Shown here: positions 11,201 to 22,321 of the stretch, piece by piece | Layout of the letters: every line of letters begins with the position of its first letter | Numbering within the stretch: the stretch's first letter is position 1 | DNA from: Aphis gossypii | Lineage: Eukaryota; Arthropoda; Insecta; Hemiptera; Aphididae | Direction: 5' to 3' | DNA: 64,000 nt | Assembly (NCBI RefSeq): GCF_020184175.1 | Contig: NW_026082986.1 | Location: 434,001-498,000, forward strand | Position numbers and translations under genes: made by a program | Notes under the pieces: model-generated | Told to the model about the DNA's origin: nothing | Database searches by the model: none | Seen by the model: only the letters and a program-made list of their open reading frames with translations

Positions 11201-13073
11201 GCTATTAATCAATGTACGTGGCCCAACATCATTCCAACATTTACGAACTGTTGATGGTGAATTGTGTGGATCCTACAGAGAAGCCTGTCAACGTTTGCAA
11301 TTGCTAGAAAATGACGATCATTGGGATCAAACTCTAAATGATGATGTAATATCATCAAGTGCTCAACAAATACGATCATTGTTTTCTATAATCATATGTA
11401 CATGCTACCCATCAAAGCCAATCGATTTATGGATCAAGTACAAGGATTATATGTGTGATGATATTTTGTATCAAATACGGAATAGAATGGGAAATCTAAA
11501 TATACAAATCAGTGAAGAAATTTATAACGAAGCATTGATTTCAATTGAGGACATGTGCTTGATGATGTCAAACAAACTATTAATTCAATTAGGCCTGATC
11601 GCGCCCAATCGTCCAATGCATGATGCTTTTAACCAAGAGGTGCACTGAGAAAAAATGTATGATCTCAACAATTCGAAAGAATTAATTCAAAAAAATCTTC
11701 CACTGTTGAATGAACAACAGAAGTATGTATTTAATACTCTTATGAAAGTAATAAATTATGAAACTGGAGGGATATACTTCTTGGATGAACCTGGTGGTAC
11801 AGGAAAAACTTTTTTGATTTCATTAATATTAGCAACAATTCGTTCACAAAATAAAATTGCACTTGCACTCGCTTCCTCGGGAATCGCAGCAACTTTGCTT
11901 GAAGGTGGTAGAACAGCCCATTCAGCACTAAAATTGCCATTAAATATGCAAACCAATGAAATTCAAAGCTGCAACATTTCGAAGAACTCTGCAATGGCAA
12001 AAGTTTTGCAGCAATGTCAATTGATTGTTTTGGATGAATGCACGATGGCACATAAAAAATCGTTGGAGGCTTTAGACAGAACCTTAAAAGATATACGGAG
12101 CAATCATAACCTATTTAGTTGTGCAATGATTTTATTAGCAAGAGATTTTCGTCAAACATTGCCAGTGATTCCACGATCAACGCCAGCTGATGAACTCAAT
12201 GCATGTCTAAAATCCTCCAATTTGTGGAAACATGTCAAAATACTTCATTTAAGCAAGAATATGCGTGTCGAGTTGCAAAACGATCAATCTGGAAACATAT
12301 TCTCTAAACAACTCATTGACATTGGTAATGGCAAATTTCCTGTAGACATATTGACTGGCTGCATTAACTTTCCTAGAAGTTTTTGTCAGTTGACTCGATC
12401 AAAAGATGAACTTATTCAAAAGGTATTTCCAGATATTGCTCGAAATTACAGAGACCATGATTGGTTGAGCGAAAGAGTTATACTGGCTGTTAAAAACATA
12501 GATGTAAATGAATTAAATTTCAAAATTCAAGAACAAATTACAGGTGAATCGAGGATATATAAATCAGTTGATTCGGCAACTAACCAAGATGATGTAGTCA
12601 ACTATCCACCGGAATTTTTAAACTCGCTGGATTTACCAGGATTGCCACCTCACAATCTTCAACTAAAGGTTGGATCGGTAGTTATAATGTTGCGAAATAT
12701 CAACCAACCGCGTCTGTGCAACGGCACACGGTTAGCGATAAAAAAATTACTGAACAACGTGATAGAAGCAACTATACTGAAAGGAAAGTATAAAGGAGAG
12801 GATGTTCTCATACCGTGCATCCCAATGATTCCGACTGATGTGCCATTTGAGTTTAAACGACTACAGTTTCCACTGCGGCTTGCTTTTGCTATGACCATAA
12901 ACAAGTCCCAGGGGCAATCATTAAGTGTTTGTGGTATTAATTTGGAAAACCCATGTTTCTCACATGGTCAATTATATGTTGCCTGTTCCCGGGTTGGGAA
13001 ACCATCAGATTTGTTTGTCTATGCGCCAGGTGATCAAACAAAAAACATCGTATACCACAAAGCACTACAATGA
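8239..13073 (+). pseudogene. Helitron Rep/Helicase transposase (Helitron_like_N, HUH Rep, Pif1-type helicase)
   Basis: A rolling-circle transposase in three exons: 8239-8739, 9136-9631 and 9734-13,073. GT/AG junctions and phases fit (CAAG|gtatgt; ttacag|ATG; ACAG|gtaatt; ttacag|GTT). The Rep part carries LPHAHILIWL (HUH, about 10,288-10,320) and KSIKYICKYVTKG (Y2 region, about 10,700-10,740). The helicase part carries DEPGGTGKTF (Walker A, about 11,785-11,815), LDECTM (Walker B), ARDFRQTLPVIPR, NGTRLAIKKL, MTINKSQGQS and VACSRVGKPSDLF. Three lesions break it: TAA at 10,798 (VTQY*MGRY), an 8-bp tandem duplication at 10,907-10,922 that shifts frame, and TGA at 11,646 (EVH*EKMYD). Otherwise the reading is continuous and the family length looks complete. 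Confidence 0.92.
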
Positions 13074-13151
13074 AAATATAACTGATTTTTGTTAATAATT
13101 ATAATTGAAATGATTAACAATAAAGCAATTACTTACTTATAAATGCTTATA

Positions 13152-13817
13152 CAGGGTGTCCCACAGAGATCTGACAAATGAAATAACTTTTGATCTAATT
13201 AATATTTTTAAAAAATTTCTTTTAAATATAATTTATAGACGATTGCGCTACATTTTTTATCATTTTTTTATTTTTTATTTTAATACCGAAAATAAAAAAC
13301 TTAAAATTTATAAAAAAAATTTCCAAAGTATTCAAAATAGCCAATTTGTAAATCTGATTTTCAGAAAAATTTACATGGTAAAAACATTTATTTAAGTCAA
13401 GTGGCTGATTTTTTACAATTTTTTTAAATATCAATATTCTCGTTAATAATTTACTATCTAGTTTATGATAGAAACATTATAATTTCAAAAAATATAAATT
13501 ATTTTAAAATTATTTTGTATGTACATTTTTAAATAGGTGCATATTCAAATCTAACTATTTTTTTTTTGTATTTATTATAATTTATAATAATAAGTTGTGT
13601 ACTGGTATATAAACTATATTAATACAATAATACCCGCAATTATTGATTAAATAATTCATGTGTTTATTACCAGAAATGTATAATACTTTTTACAATTAAT
13701 TTTAGCGTTTATACTTTTAATTTTAAATAATCCGTTTGTAGAATACGGTTATTTCAAAACGCAGTATTAAGAGACGCTTGCCTGCGGTATTGTGTAGCGT
13801 AATCGTGGTAGCTGTAT
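13152..13817 (+). repeat. Left terminal inverted repeat of the DD41D element
   Basis: It pairs with the reverse complement of 21,617-22,319 along its whole length: outer end CAGGGTGTCCCACAGAG, middle CAGCCACTTGACTTAAATAA in reverse complement, inner end TATTGTGTAGCGTAATCG against TATTGCGTAGCGTAATCG. Near the inner end the left arm lacks roughly 35 bases present in the right arm (around 13,772). Weak ORFs within it are mirrored in the right arm and are not genes. Confidence 0.88.
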
Positions 13818-14258
13818 TTATTAAAAACCAGTAGTTAAAATATTGACATCTTTTATCTGAGGATAGGCCATAAATATTTGTGCACAATAGTTTATTGTCA
13901 TAGGTATTAATTGGATAGATATCAATTCTGTGGTGCTCGATTTCTGAAGTACTGGGAAAACATGTCATAACAATAATAGCTATATTATAAAAATAACCAA
14001 TATTATTGATAAAGATTATATTGAATATAAAACACGGTTTAAGATAAAACCGTGATATAAAATAAAATGTCATTGTCATTATCAATTATGTTTTATCAAT
14101 TGGATCAAAGTATCAATCTAAGACCGTGATATCAATTATCATTTTTAAATAATAAACATTAAACAGTGATAGTGGATCAATAATCCAGATTCAAGATCAA
14201 CCAAGTTAATTATTCTTTACATTTTATAATAAAATAATTTAGTTTTAATAGTTAATTA
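13818..14258. other. Interior of the DD41D element, no gene seen
   Basis: AT-rich sequence between the left inverted repeat and the inserted Helitron. A minus-strand ORF of 120 codons (13,723-14,085) overlaps the repeat and resembles no family I know. Confidence 0.4.
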
Positions 14259-14801
14259 TCTTATATATAAAAATGAATCGCAAAATTTGGTAAGCGCATA
14301 ACTCAACAACGCCTGGACCGATTTCGCTCATCTTTTTTTGTTTGGGTCGTAATTGTCAGGAGAAGGTTCTTAAGGACGAAAAATTTGAGAAGTTATCGGA
14401 TTAGATTAGAGAAAATGACGAGGTGGTGATGAAATTACAGAGGCGCCATCTATCCAGCAAATAGTCAACAATTATTTTGGTAGTCAATGGCAACCATTTA
14501 AATAAAATAAATCATTTATTTAAAATGTTTTTAAAAATGCATGCAAATAGACATACAAACAACGCAAATGTTCGCAAATGTTCGTTGAAGTCCAAGGATG
14601 GTTTTACGGCTAGAAAAATTAGAATTATTGCTGGAAAAACCCTAAAAATAGCCCTTTTCTTTTTAAATAGCCCTTCCTATAATATTTATAATATAATACT
14701 GATCGTATCCATGGCAACCAACAATCGTGTTTTGTGCAGAGTGTTTAGTTAGTTAGTGTTTGTTTTAGTTCGTGATTAGTGAAAAAATAATTATATTTGA
14801 T

Positions 14802-15548
14802 ATGCCTCCTATAAGACGAAGCAATTAGGTAGAAGAACCAGAAATGCTACAAACCAAGCTAATTACCGATCTAATTCACAAACGCGTGAAGCGCGAGCAA
14901 GTTTGAATCGAGCTGCTTTTAGTTACGATTGTCATTGACTACAGTAACTACCAATGTGTGTTATTGGTTCTATGAACTCGGTTTGCTCACACTGTAAGGC
15001 ATTAAAATAAACAAAAACGAAGCCAATGGATTGTGTTGCGCAAATGGTAAAGTGAAATTGATACCATGGATCCACCACCAGAACCTTGTACTCATTGGTT
15101 TCAGGAATAGGAACAGATTCAGGATTCCACCTCACAATTTCAATAAAGGTTGGATCGGTGGTTATATGTTGCGAAATATCAACCAACCGCGTCTTTGCAA
15201 CGGTACACGGTTAGCGATAAAAAAATTACTAAAAAATGTGATAGAAGCAACTATACTCAAAGGAAAGTATAAAGAGAAGATTTCTCATACCGCGCATCCC
15301 AATGATGACTGATGTGCCATTTGTTTAGTTTAAACGACTACAGTTTCCAGTGCGTCTTGCTTTTGCTATGACTATAAAAAGTAACAGGGGCAATCATTAA
15401 GTGTTGTGGTATAATCTAGAAAACCCATGTTTCTCACATGGTCAATTGTATGTTGCCTGTTCCCTTGTTTGGAAAACCATCAGATTTGTTTATCTATGCG
15501 CCAGGTAATCAAACAAGAAACATCGTATACCACAAAGTACTACAATGA
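14802..15548 (+). pseudogene. Internally deleted Helitron transposase remnant
   Basis: The 5' part parallels 8239-8640 with frameshifts. At about 15,120 the sequence jumps to the equivalent of 12,640, removing the HUH Rep domain, both introns and most of the helicase. The 3' part parallels 12,640-13,073 with several 1-2 base indels. It cannot encode an active protein. Confidence 0.85.
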
Positions 15549-15606
15549 TAATAATAATAATATGATCACATGATTAACAATAAAGCGATTACTTATTTTA
15601 AATCAT

Positions 15607-15762
15607 GACAGAACCGTCACCCTGGTGATAGGGCGTTGTGAATAAAAAATAATAAATAAAACTAAACAGTTAAAACTATTAACTACTTAATTTTAATCAT
15701 TATATATGTTTTATTTAATTATTTTTATTCACAACGCCCTATCACCAGGGTGACGTTCTGTT
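15607..15762. repeat. Long hairpin in the Helitron tail
   Basis: ACAGAACCGTCACCCTGGTG at 15,607 pairs with CACCAGGGTGACGTTCTGT ending at 15,762. The arms are about 40 bp (15,607-15,648 and 15,723-15,762), nearly perfect, around a loop of about 75 bp. The outer Helitron retains only the right arm at about 22,340-22,382. It could be a fold-back MITE inside the family or a family-specific hairpin. Confidence 0.75.
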
Positions 15763-16020
15763 CAGGAGAATTTTTTTAAAATACGTAGGCACAAAAACTG
15801 CCACATTACAAATCTTTCGTCGTGAATTCGACGTAATATTAGCACTATCAATAAGATAAATTAAAAATTAACACACGGCATACGAAAATGCAAAAAAAAA
15901 GAAAGTAACACACGGGCAACGCCGTGTCGGGTCAGCTATTTATTATAAAATATTTTACATAGTAGCAATAATAACAATAACAATAATAACATAATATTTA
16001 TTTTTGAAAAAATAGTTAAA

Positions 16021-17406
16021 TTATTTTAATATATTTTCAAAATGTCTACCGTTATTTGATAGACATTTTTCATAACGTGTTAATATTGATGCCGTCACAG
16101 ACTTCAACATTTCCGATGTTATGGTCGAGCATGCCGCAATGATACGCTCTTTCAAATTATCGAGTGAAGAAGATTGCTCAGTATAAACACGATCCTTTAA
16201 ATATCCCCATAAAAAAAAATCTAGTGGTGTAAGATCTGGAGAACGTGGTGGCCATTTAACTGGACCGTTCGTACCTGTCCATCGCAAAGGAAAAGTATTG
16301 TTCAAATAATCTTTGACTATATTGGAATTATGTGGTGGAGCACCATCTTGCTGTACCCACATACATTCCCGAGTATGAAGAGGAACATTTTCTAGCAATA
16401 ATGGCAAAATGTTTTCTAGAAAATTCAAATAACGTACACCAGTTAACGTCCCTTCATAAAAGTAAGGTCCTATTAATGTGTTATTTAATATACCACACCA
16501 TACATTTATGGACCATCGAACTTGGGACTTGGTTTCTCTTGTCCAAAATGGATTTGAATCATTCCAATAATGTGCGTTATGCCGATTTACCATGCCGTTA
16601 TTGTTAAAAAGACTTTCATCAGTCCATAAAATTTTGTCCAATATATTGCTATCTTGATCATACAAGCTAACAATTTCTGATATGAATTGCAGTCTTCTTT
16701 CTGGATCAGATGGTTTCAACTCTTGAACACAATGTAATTTGAACGGATGAAATGAATTGTTTTTTAGTATGCGATGTACTGTTGATTTAGAAATATTTGT
16801 TTGCCGAGCTACGGATCTTATTGATGCCTGTGGTGTGAAACTAAATGCAGCTAAAACATCAACAGTATTACAATCATCTACAACAGCGTGATTTCTTGAT
16901 CGATGGCCATCTGGAAACTTGCCTGTACAAAATTTTAATTTTTTTTAGTGTAAGTGTCTTATTTTGAATTTGTTAATGAAGAATACCATGTAAATTCTAT
17001 GATGTAGTTATTGTCTAATTGATATAAATTTATTTAAATTCATGTTTTGTATTTTATATTTATATTCTTTCATTTTATTTTATAGTATATTATGTATTAA
17101 GGATAAACTGTATTTTTTTAAAAGTAAAACTAAGCTGCGCTTTATTTAATATTAATAATAGATTGTATATAGGTACTAATATAATTTATAAAATATTTAT
17201 ATGATTGTTAATTATTAAAATATTATTATTATTCTACCTGTTTGGTGCAATGTATTTGCTACATTGGTAAATGTAGCTCGTGAAGGTTGTCTTCGTTCTG
17301 GATATTTTTGTAAATATTTACGAGAAGCATTTAGTGTACTTTTACCACATTCATAAAAAATAGCCAACATATCAGAATACTCTGCGTTACTATAAATTGC
17401 AGGCAT
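16021..17406 (-). CDS. Intact DD41D Tc1/mariner-type transposase, two exons, 356 aa
   Basis: Cut-and-paste transposase of the element bounded at 13,152 and 22,319. Exon 1 is 17,406-17,238 (ATG; HQT-G split) and exon 2 is 16,922-16,021, with GT/AG ends; the join gives 1071 nt with no stop. The N-terminal 60 residues (YSNAEYSDMLAIFYECG) look like the DUF4817-type helix-turn-helix. A second HTH follows (SIRSVARQTNISKSTVHRIL). The DDE/D core shows WTDES (D158), VQQDGAPPH (D249) and SPDLTPLDFFLWGYLKDRVY (D291). With the Asp of PLD as third residue, the spacing is 41, matching the DD41D (rosa/Visitor) group. All three catalytic Asp are present. It diverges from the passenger gene at 17,767 across a 360-bp gap that presumably holds both promoters. 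Confidence 0.88.
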
Positions 17407-17766
17407 CGTTAAATTAATTAAAATTAATTTATATTTTGGTTAAAATTTGAGAAAAATCTTCAAGTCAGATAGGCTGTTAAAGTCTCAATAGAAAACCTAC
17501 ATAAATACATAATAGTTTAAAAAAAATGTGGATTTCCAAAACCAAGATATGACACTTATCTAAACTTGATTATTATTTTATAAATAGTACATTTATTAGT
17601 TTTATCTAACTGGAAAGTTTGACACTTTTAAGTGTTTTCTACATGGTTACATATGTATTTCTGTAGTATTTTTTGTTCTACAACTTGTTTAGATTTGTGC
17701 ATTTAAAGATATACATCGCACCTTCTTTATTTCTTTATTTTGCTTAAAGTTTAAACATTTAAAATA

Positions 17767-19634
17767 ATGGATACTTTTGAAGATGTTGGTATATTATATG
17801 GTGAGTACAAGAAAAATAATAAAGGTGATGATATTACCGAACTAGAATTTTTCAAGTCCGCGCTTAAAGATGCCATTAATGAAATGGATACTCTACGTCA
17901 GGTATGTGAATATTGAAATTAATATCTATTTTTTTTTTTTTTTTTGAAAATAATAATAAGACACATATGTATATACACAAATTTACAGCAATACCATACG
18001 TTAGACAAACATTTAAAAAATAAAAATGTTGAAAGTAACTATTATGCTGAAGATGTGATACGCCTTCAAACAGAAAATAAATCACTTGCTGAAGAAATTG
18101 TAAGTAACTAAAGCAGAATAAATAATAAAAAAATAATTACACGGTAAACAATTTATTTTCAATAACATATTATTAGGTAACATTAAAAGTTCAGGAAAAG
18201 GCTTATAAAGAAAAAAATGTAAGTTTATAAAACAAATAAAAAAATATGCATAATATTTACAATTTTTTTTTCTGATAGATCATACTCAAAAACAAAAATG
18301 ATATTTTGGAAGAAGATAATGTAAGTACTCTAGTAGCAAAATTAAAAAATATATTACACTTAATACTTTCAGTTATTAATAAATAATAGTAAAATATGTA
18401 TAACTATAGGTAGGGTTATGATGTTTATGATTTTGCAAATTTTTTTTATTTTTTTTACTGACACAATTTGTTGATTTTTTATTAATAATTCAATTTATTT
18501 CTAAACATATTATATTTATATTGCATTTTTTTTCACATTTCTTTATTTTTTATGCATATTTATCTGTTTTTTAGTGCATAAACATCCTAACCCTAATTAT
18601 AGGTATAACATTATAATTTTATAAATACACAGCAGTTATAATATAAATTACAATATTTGTTATAGTCTGTACTCAAAAACAAAATGTGAGAGTTTAGAGA
18701 AGGACATTGTAAGTACATGTAAGAAAATTATTTAAAAAAATATGCTAAGTGTTATTTTTATAGGAATTACTTAAACAAAAATTGGTCACTGTTGAGGTGA
18801 ATGATAAAACCGCAATAGATATTGAAAAGAAATTGGTAAAAATAAATTTAATAAATAATAAAATACACAAATAAACAAAATATCCAACACATAATACTAA
18901 ATTAAAATTATTTACATTCAGGAGCAACAAATTTTACATAATTCCCCCTCATCTAGTATGAGTAATTATGTAAAATTAGATGATTTACAGCCACTTGAAT
19001 CCAAGATTTCATTTATTGAAAAACTTGTCTGTTCAAAAATGAAAAAATTAAGTGTACAAGATGAGCCAAGCAGTATAAGCTCAGACGCATTGAAAATAAA
19101 TGATGTATTATATTCATTTAAAATGATTTTGATATCAAGTTTATAATTTGTATTTTATTAGAATTGTACTGAATGGTGGTGTCCCAACATAGTAAATTTT
19201 TGGACATTTTAAATGGCATCAAGATTGGAGAGCAAACTGTAGAAGATCAGTACCTTATAAGAAAAGCCAAAGCTAGATTTGTCTATTGGGAAGACAAAAA
19301 AAATAAAGTAATATTAATGTTTTTTTTTTTTACTATTTATCTTTTTTAATAATTTATTATAGGTACATGACTAATTAATGTCTTATATTTTTATATTTAA
19401 GAACACGCCGAGATGCCCAACTCAAGACCGTAAAAAAGGACAGGTAATTCATTACCAGCAACCTAAATGTTGGCCGTAACAATATATAATATGTTTGTTG
19501 TACGTCATATCATTTGTTATAATTTAAATTAAAAAACCCTATTATAATAATTATTAAATATCAATTTCTTTATCTTTTAGTATCTTAACAGCAATATTAA
19601 CAAACTTGCACAAATCAATATCTGTGATGGTTAA
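17767..19634 (+). CDS. Multi-exon coiled-coil gene of unknown function carried by the DD41D element
   Basis: I do not recognise the family. Exons read by eye, all phase 0 with GT/AG borders: 17,767-17,901, 17,989-18,099, 18,177-18,218, 18,279-18,320, (18,666-18,708, out of frame), 18,764-18,835 and 18,922-19,146. Without the broken exon these join into an open frame of 208 aa ending at TAA 19,144-19,146. The protein is acidic at the start (MDTFEDVGILYGEYKK), then charged and leucine/lysine-rich, likely coiled coil. Further in-frame coding-like exons follow: 19,173-19,307 (FLDILNGIKIGEQTVEDQYL), 19,402-19,443 and 19,581-19,634 (ending ICDG stop). The join from the 18,922 exon to these is out of frame, so either the gene ends at 19,146 or the 3' part is frameshifted. 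It is divergent from the transposase. Confidence 0.65.
18411..18595. mobile_element. hAT-type MITE in an intron of the coiled-coil gene
   Basis: Ends are TAGGGTTATGATGTTTATG and the reverse complement of CATAAACATCCTAACCCTA. It is flanked by 8-bp near-duplications ACTATAGG (18,403-18,410) and ATTATAGG (18,596-18,603). It is 185 bp long with no coding capacity. Confidence 0.65.
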
Positions 19635-21616
19635 CTTTTAATTAATTAAATTATTGTAATAACCAATCAAGAGATTGTAGGTTGAAATTATTTTTGTTTG
19701 ATTTAATTGTTTTAAACATATAAAAAATATAAAAATATACATACTATATTCAAAAAAAAAAGCATCAAATATAATGTAACTGACTGTAGTAGGCATGTTC
19801 AGACATTTAATATACCTTATGCTTACTAGTTATTAGTATTGTAGTATAGTTTATTAATTATTGAAGGAAACCTATGTCCACGGTATAAAGATGTGCACGC
19901 CAAGGATTGCTGTTAAGATACAAATGTAGTAAAATCATTTTATTTCTGAAATACCGACTAAATTCACTTAGTTAACTAAAAATCATTAGAATTTATACTT
20001 AACGGATTGCGTAAGCAGAGTATTTGTGTATAATCTAAAAACTCATAGTTACTAAACAAAATCAATCATTACTTCAAAAAAAAAATTAATTATCTGTTTA
20101 TAATTCACCTCATTAGTGACGGAGATAGAAATAAATTTAATTTTTTTTTAAATTGTGAAAAATAATTATATTTCAGAACCAAATAAAAGGTCTCTATAAC
20201 CTAGAAGTTTACGACCATAAGTCTCATATTTTTTGAATTTAAAATAGGTCACCTTTCTTTGCTTAACACTTTATAAAATTTTTGATTTTTCTCAGTATTC
20301 CTAATATTCTAATTATAAGACCTATACAATTTTTTTTTAAAATAATTTAATGAATTTAATCATACAATTCATACTATTAATTTAAATATAAATACATAAT
20401 TTATCCATTGGTACATAAATTGATGATTTTCCAACACATAAAACTGTAGAGGATTGTAGAGACAGTATAGTAGTGTATATAGACTACATACTATATGTAT
20501 GTTAATACTTGAACATACAAGATATTGTGTGATCATCAATGTTGTAGGTATATATTTTGAATCACGAAATTCATTTTGAAAGCTACTTTTTACCTATAAG
20601 ATAAAATAAAATGATAAAATATTAATTAATAATATCTATTAATATTAGAATGAAAAGATCTTATTCAGTTATATTTACATTTGAGGTAAGACTTTCTATT
20701 TGATTTTTTTTTTTTTTTTTTGACATGTATGTTGCGGCACATCAAACATTATGTTACTTGTAGTAATTGGATCATATTTATGGAACTACATACAAGATAA
20801 ACAATTTAAATAATATGTAATATATTAATAAATATATAGTATAATCAAATTATTAATACTTACATTTTATACATAGACTTTTTTGACAGTCAGTAACGGA
20901 CAATAAATCCTCAGTCATTGTAATGACACAATGTATTAAAAATAACCAATTAATTAAACTTGTAATCTTTACTATAGTAATGTTTATAATAAATCAATAT
21001 TCTACATATTTTTCATAAAATAACCAAAAACATATTTTTTAAAAACTACTATCATTTGAATGGTGAATTATTATTTTTATTTAGTTAATTTAGTATATTA
21101 AAATAAGCTAGACACCAAGATATGTATAGTAAACTAAACCAGATGACAAAAATTCAAACGCACTAATTACAATGACTTAAAAATATCAACTTGATTGAAA
21201 TAATGAAATAATTAGATGCGTATTTAAATTTAGTTTAACTTTTTGTTTTAACTGTCATATAAAAATTACGAAGAACTAACACGAGCGTTATCATTTTAAT
21301 AATTATCAAATTATCAACAAACAACCACATGGTATCTTATCATTTATCACTATTATTTTAAGCACGAACTACTAAGGTTATAAATTATTACCTAACTTTG
21401 GTAATCTGTGATAGTAATATCTTTTATTATTGATCAACAATGGGTCAAGATTAGGGGTTAATCAACGTCTTTTAAATTGGACATATTCTGTGATTATCAT
21501 TGTGTTGTGTCATAGAATAATATTGTTTAACTGTGTAAGTTATGGGTGGGGACGATTTTTTTTTGGGTTAAACAGGTTATGGACGGGTAATAACTCACTA
21601 ACGAGTAACGACACAG
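19635..21616. other. AT-rich interior of the DD41D element
   Basis: Nearly 2 kb with no recognisable gene or repeat. The ORF at 21,430-21,666 runs into the right inverted repeat and has no family resemblance. Confidence 0.4.
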
Positions 21617-22319
21617 ATTTATACTGCCACCGCGATTACGCTACGCAATACCGCAAGCAAGTGTGAACAGTAAACGCTTAAAGCGTCTTCTATTGTTCTA
21701 TTACTGCGTTTTGAATTAACCGTATTCTACAAACGGATTATTTAAAATTAAAAGTATAAACGCTAAAATTAATTGTAAAAAGTATTATACATTTCTGGTA
21801 ATAAACACATGAATTATTTAATCAATAATTGCGGGTATTATTGTATTAATATAGTTTATATACCAGTACACAACTTATTATTATAAATTATAATAAATAC
21901 AATAAAAAAATAGTTAGATTTGAATATGCACCTATTTAAAAATGTACATACAAAATAATTTTAAAATAATTTATATTTTTTGAAATTATAATGTTTCTAT
22001 CATAAACTAGATAGTAAATTATTAACGAGACTATTGATATTTAAAAATTGTAAAAAATCAGCCACTTGACTTAAATAAATGTTTTTACCATGTAAATTTT
22101 TCTGAAAATCAGATTTACAAATTGGCTATTTTGAATACTTTGGAAATTTTTTTTATAAATTTTTAAGTTTTTTATTTTCGGTATAAAAAAATAAAAAATA
22201 AAAAAATGATAATAAAAATGTAGCGCAATCGTCTATAAATTATATTTAAAAGAAATTTTTTAAAAATATTAATTAGATCAAAAGTTATTTCATTTGTCAG
22301 ATCTCTGTGGGACACCCTG
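21617..22319 (-). repeat. Right terminal inverted repeat of the DD41D element
   Basis: Reverse complement of 13,152-13,817, ending GGGACACCCTG at 22,319 and followed by TA. It is slightly longer than the left arm owing to an extra stretch of about 35 bases around 21,663-21,697. Confidence 0.88.
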
Positions 22320-22321
22320 TA

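Larger units (their letters stand above)
14259..15938 (+). mobile_element. Deleted Helitron inside the DD41D element
   Basis: Starts A|TCTTATATATAAAAATGAAT at 14,259 and ends ACGGGCAACGCCGTGTCGGG then TCAGCTA|T at about 15,938, compatible with Helitron insertion between A and T. The coding remnant keeps only the first part of exon 1 (14,802-15,120: CCTCCTATAAGACGAAGCAA onward, many indels) fused to the last part of the helicase (15,120-15,548: LRNINQPRLCNGTRLAIKKL and the VACSR region). It is an internal-deletion derivative of the same family as the outer Helitron. The last G of CTAG is missing. Confidence 0.85.
13152..22319. mobile_element. 9.17-kb DD41D Tc1/mariner-superfamily transposon with ~0.7-kb inverted repeats and a passenger gene
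   Basis: The left end starts CAGGGTGTCCCACAGAGATC after TA at 13,150-13,151. The right end is its reverse complement, followed by TA at 22,320-22,321, as expected for a TA target duplication. The inverted repeats extend about 665 bp on the left and about 703 bp on the right. Inside are an intact DD41D-type transposase (minus, 16,021-17,406), a divergent multi-exon gene (plus, 17,767 onward), a deleted Helitron (14,259-15,938) and a small hAT-type MITE (18,411-18,595). Without the two secondary insertions the element would be about 7.3 kb, far larger than typical Tc1/mariner elements. The alternative that the long arms belong to a different superfamily that trapped a DD41D gene cannot be excluded, but the TA flanks fit. 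Confidence 0.8.

Noticed and set aside
13156..13434. ORFs on both strands near 13.2-13.4 kb
   Set aside because: They lie in the DD41D inverted repeat, are low-complexity (Phe/Lys/Asn-rich) and have no coding signature.
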